In this document: in pieces, positions 4,351-6,427 of the stretch | Position numbering within the stretch: position 1 is the first letter of the stretch | How the letters are laid out: each line of letters begins with the position of its first letter | Source of the DNA: Phenylobacterium sp. | GTDB lineage: Bacteria; Pseudomonadota; Alphaproteobacteria; Caulobacterales; Caulobacteraceae | Direction of reading: 5' to 3' | Length of the DNA: 6,427 nt | NCBI GenBank assembly: GCA_028698405.1 | Contig: JAQVDF010000125.1 | Location: forward strand, 1 to 6,427 | Notes under the pieces: model-generated | The model's database searches: none | Seen by the model: only the letters and a program-made list of their open reading frames with translations | What the model was told of the DNA's origin: nothing | Made by a program: the position numbers and the translations under genes

Positions 4351-4598
4351 TAGTCCATGGTCATCGGGCAGGTGGTGCAGGCGACCCGCTGAGACGACGG
4401 ATCCACCGGCACCGGGATCTCGGTGCGGGGGCGCCCGACGAGGTGCTGGTGCTCCGAAGCGCCGCAGAGGTCGGGCGGAGGAGGCGGCGCCGGCGGGGGC
4501 GGTGGCGGCGCCTCGACGGGAGGCGGTGGGGGCGGCGCAGGCGAGGCGCATCCCACCAGCAGTCCGGCCAGCACCCACGCGGCGAGCTTCGCCCTCAT
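4281..4598 (-). CDS. Proline-rich lipoprotein with peptidase inhibitor I78 domain
   Basis: This 105-aa protein begins with a lipoprotein signal (residues 1-16) ending in a lipobox LVGC with Cys17. A linker almost entirely of proline follows (19-42), likely a stiff spacer in the periplasm. The C-terminal domain (44-105) fits the I78 family: 'LCGASEHQHLVGR' with Cys45, 'TEIPVP', 'RVACTTCPMTMDY', the hallmark 'RRLNFLFDATTGLIREIKCG' and final Cys104. I78 members have been linked to inhibition of serine proteases such as elastase and subtilisin, so a periplasmic protease inhibitor is the family-based guess. Cys74/Cys77 form an extra CxxC-like pair. ATG 4598 is chosen because it gives an ideal signal peptide and has GGAG eight bases upstream; earlier in-frame Met codons (4613, 4673) would spoil it. 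Its ATG overlaps the holC stop as ATGA, indicating translational coupling. Confidence 0.85.
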   Translation of the reverse strand: MRAKLAAWVLAGLLVGCASPAPPPPPPVEAPPPPPPAPPPPPDLCGASEHQHLVGRPRTEIPVPVDPSSQRVACTTCPMTMDYHPRRLNFLFDATTGLIREIKCG

Positions 4599-5041
4599 CC
4601 CTGCTTCTCCCATCCCCTCGCAGCCTGGCGCCAGTAAGAGCAAGCATAGCCGCGCGACTTGGCCTGGCTCCACTGACTACGCGCCTTGACCAGCGCGGCC
4701 TCGTCTCGGCCATCGAACAGCACGACGCAGCGCGCATAGCCCTCGACCTCGCCGAGTTCGGCGCCGTCCATCAGGAACAGCGCCTGAGCCGCGTTCAGGT
4801 TCTCGGCCTCGGTGGTCAGCAGAATGGGCTGCCGCCCGGCCTGCGGCTCGCCGGCCAGCCCGTGCGGCAGGAAGCTCTCGTCGCGATAGGTCCAGAGCCA
4901 TTCGTCGAGGCGTTGGATGCGCTCGGCCGCGACCGCTCGGACCAGCGCACGCCAGCCGCGCGCGAGGGTCTTTTCGAGCAGCTCCGGCAGCACCTGCTCG
5001 GGGCCGTGACGCTCCAGGTGATAGAACCAGACCTCGGTCAT
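4595..5041 (-). CDS. holC: DNA polymerase III subunit chi
   Basis: This 148-aa protein matches the usual chi length and signature. It has the N-terminal 'MTEVWFYHL', 'VLPELLEKTLARGWRALV' features at 17-34, 'LDEWLWTYRDESFLPHG' (45-61), 'QPILLTTEAENLNAA' (71-85), 'LFLMDGAE' (88-95), 'VVLFDGRDEAALVKAR' (106-121) and a C-terminal 'YACSYWRQ'. Chi is an accessory subunit of the replicative polymerase clamp-loader complex and binds the C-terminal tail of single-strand DNA-binding protein; it acts in the cytoplasm at the replication fork. The start at 5041 lies 6 bases after the stop of the histidine kinase gene, with AGGGA just upstream, and its TGA overlaps the ATG of the I78 lipoprotein. It is the middle member of a three-gene leftward operon. 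In many alphaproteobacteria holC follows a leucyl aminopeptidase gene; here a sensor kinase takes that place. Confidence 0.92.
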   Translation of the reverse strand: MTEVWFYHLERHGPEQVLPELLEKTLARGWRALVRAVAAERIQRLDEWLWTYRDESFLPHGLAGEPQAGRQPILLTTEAENLNAAQALFLMDGAELGEVEGYARCVVLFDGRDEAALVKARSQWSQAKSRGYACSYWRQAARGWEKQG

Positions 5042-5047
5042 GCTTCC

Positions 5048-6427
5048 CTACTCGGCCGCCTTCTCGGTCTCGGCCGGCGGCTCGGCGCTCCACAGGCGCT
5101 CGCCGAGCGCTGCGGTGATCACGCAAACCAGACCTTCGGGGCGGAAGGCAAGCTCGGCTGATCCGCCCAGCTCGCTCGCCAGGCTCCGGCCGATCAGCCG
5201 GGAGCCGAAACCGCGGCGCTCCGGCGCAGCGACCCGCGGGCCGCCGCTCTCGGTCCAGGTGAGGATCAGTTCCCGCTTCTCACGGTCGATGCGCCAGTCC
5301 ACCTCCACCCGGCCGGTCTCGGCCGAAAGCGCCCCGTACTTCGCCCCGTTGGTGGCCAGCTCGTGGAACACCATGCTGAGCGAGACGGCCGCATTGGGCG
5401 CCAGCCAGACGGTCGGTCCGCAGATCGTGGTCCGGTTGCGGTAGGGCTCGGTGGTCCGCCGGATCACCTCGTGCAGCTCGGCCTTCTCCCAGACGTGCCG
5501 GGTCAACAGGTCGTGCGCCCGGGCCAGCGCCGCCAGCCGCTCGTTGAAGGCGTCGACCTTGGCCTCGCCGCGCCCCAGGCTCTGCATCGCCAGCGACTGC
5601 ACCGTCGCCAGCGTGTTCTTCACCCGGTGGTTCAGCTCGTTGATCATCAGCTTCTGCCGGTTGGCGGCGAGTTCTCGGTCGGCGGCCCGGTCGCGCAGCA
5701 GCAGCGACAGTCCCCGCAGCGAGCGACGCACCTCCGCCGTCTCGGCCAGATCCCGCGGGCGCGGCTCCACCAGGGCGCCGTCGGCGATCACCTGGGCGTC
5801 CTCCATCAGGCTGCGGACCTCGCGTGAGATGCGCTTGGAGAACAGCACCGCCAGCAATGCGCCGGCGCCCATCAGCAGCACGGAGACGACCGCGAGAAGG
5901 CCGATTGAGTTGCGGGACGCAGCCTGCAGCTCGGCCCGCGGCACACCGACCACGAAGGTCCAGCCGTAGGAGGGAGAGCGGCTCCAGGCGGTCAGCGCCG
6001 CCGGCCCATCCAGGCTGTTGGTGAAGATCACCCCTTCGGGCTCGTTCGCCATGGCGAGGCGTAGCTCCTCACTCGCCTTCATTCCCATCAGCCGCGCCTG
6101 GTCGCGCGAGCGGGCGACCACCACGCCGTTGCGGTCGAGGATGCTGGCGTCCCAGGTTTCCGGCACCCGCTGGTTGCGGAAGATGCTGGCGAGCGCCGCC
6201 GGCTCCTGGATGTAGGACAGCGCGTAGGTCTGCCCCCTCACGCGCACGGGCTGGTCGATGGACACGACCGGCCGTTGCACCAGCGTCCCGAGCACCAGGT
6301 TCGAGACCAACGGATGGCCCGCCTCGAGCGCGCTCCAGGTGCCCTCCGAGATCATGGCGTTGATCGGCAGCGCCGCGCCCGGCGGGGCTTGGGTGTTCAC
6401 CAGCTGACGGTCATTGCGGTCGGACAG
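5048..6427 (-). CDS. HWE-family sensor histidine kinase with extracytoplasmic Cache-like domain (N-terminus outside window)
   Basis: The frame runs open to the right edge, so the start is missing; 459 residues are visible (numbered here from the edge). Residues 1-170 look like the distal part of a Cache-type periplasmic sensor ('LSDRNDRQLVNT', 'ILDRNGVVVARS', 'YGWTFVVGVP'). One membrane helix spans about 175-196, followed by a HAMP-like linker and coiled coil to about 258. The H-box 'NELNHRVKNTLATVQSLA' has phospho-acceptor His267. The HWE signature is complete: His355 in the N-box 'FHELATNGAKYG' (Asn360) and Trp391-x-Glu393 in 'LTWTESGGP'. The 'GFGSRLI' glycine box is at 406-412. It should autophosphorylate on His and pass phosphate to a response regulator not seen here. 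HWE kinases often serve light, stress or general-stress (PhyR) signalling; the ligand is unknown. GTG 6400 is not the real start because Cache-like sequence continues upstream. holC follows after 6 bases. Confidence 0.92.
   Translation of the reverse strand: MSDRNDRQLVNTQAPPGAALPINAMISEGTWSALEAGHPLVSNLVLGTLVQRPVVSIDQPVRVRGQTYALSYIQEPAALASIFRNQRVPETWDASILDRNGVVVARSRDQARLMGMKASEELRLAMANEPEGVIFTNSLDGPAALTAWSRSPSYGWTFVVGVPRAELQAASRNSIGLLAVVSVLLMGAGALLAVLFSKRISREVRSLMEDAQVIADGALVEPRPRDLAETAEVRRSLRGLSLLLRDRAADRELAANRQKLMINELNHRVKNTLATVQSLAMQSLGRGEAKVDAFNERLAALARAHDLLTRHVWEKAELHEVIRRTTEPYRNRTTICGPTVWLAPNAAVSLSMVFHELATNGAKYGALSAETGRVEVDWRIDREKRELILTWTESGGPRVAAPERRGFGSRLIGRSLASELGGSAELAFRPEGLVCVITAALGERLWSAEPPAETEKAAE

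Noticed and set aside
6398..6400. GTG 6400 as the start of the histidine kinase
   Set aside because: The frame continues to the window edge with Cache-like sequence (LSDRNDRQLVNT), and a sensor kinase needs an N-terminal membrane segment that must lie beyond the edge.

Overview
The window is GC-rich DNA (roughly two thirds G+C or more, with strong G/C bias at third codon positions). Its gene content points to an alphaproteobacterium, and Caulobacterales such as Phenylobacterium or Caulobacter are the best guess: an ABC-F ATPase tail, a Tat-type lipoprotein aldo/keto reductase, an HWE-family histidine kinase, polymerase III chi, and a GGAAC...CGCT promoter resembling the alphaproteobacterial EcfG class. 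The lineage is inferred from gene families and sequence style; no rRNA or other marker gene is present.

Left part, + strand (1-3224). The window opens in the C-terminal coiled coil of an ABC-F (Uup-like) ATPase. A 312-aa aldo/keto reductase with a twin-arginine lipoprotein signal follows, then, 23 bases later and behind a strong Shine-Dalgarno, a 288-aa TauD/TfdA-family Fe(II)/2-oxoglutarate dioxygenase. The reductase and dioxygenase probably form one transcript that ends at a hairpin directly after the dioxygenase stop codon. A 234-base gap holds a second hairpin, a match to the alphaproteobacterial SOS operator pattern and a doubtful antisense signal-peptide ORF. After it comes a 280-aa double-hotdog acyl-CoA thioesterase-like protein whose Arg-rich C-terminus looks out of frame.

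Middle (3225-4280). About 500 bases without a convincing gene contain closely packed inverted repeats, the strongest being two adjacent hairpins at 3310-3363, and have lower GC than the flanks. Next is a 68-aa DUF2188-like small protein with an EcfG-like promoter (general stress response) at a suitable distance. A perfect 20-base palindrome and a doubtful small ORF follow.

Right part, - strand (4281-6427). Three genes are tightly packed and read leftward: a Cache-sensor HWE histidine kinase (its N-terminus lies beyond the right edge), holC (DNA polymerase III chi, 6 bases downstream), and a proline-rich lipoprotein with a peptidase-inhibitor I78 domain whose ATG overlaps the holC stop (ATGA). 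They are very likely co-transcribed.

I see no mobile element, CRISPR array, tRNA or rRNA, and no clear novel multi-gene system. The most worthwhile leads are the structured intergenic region at 3225-3724, the stress-type promoter on the DUF2188-like gene, the exported lipoprotein reductase, and the kinase-holC-I78 operon.
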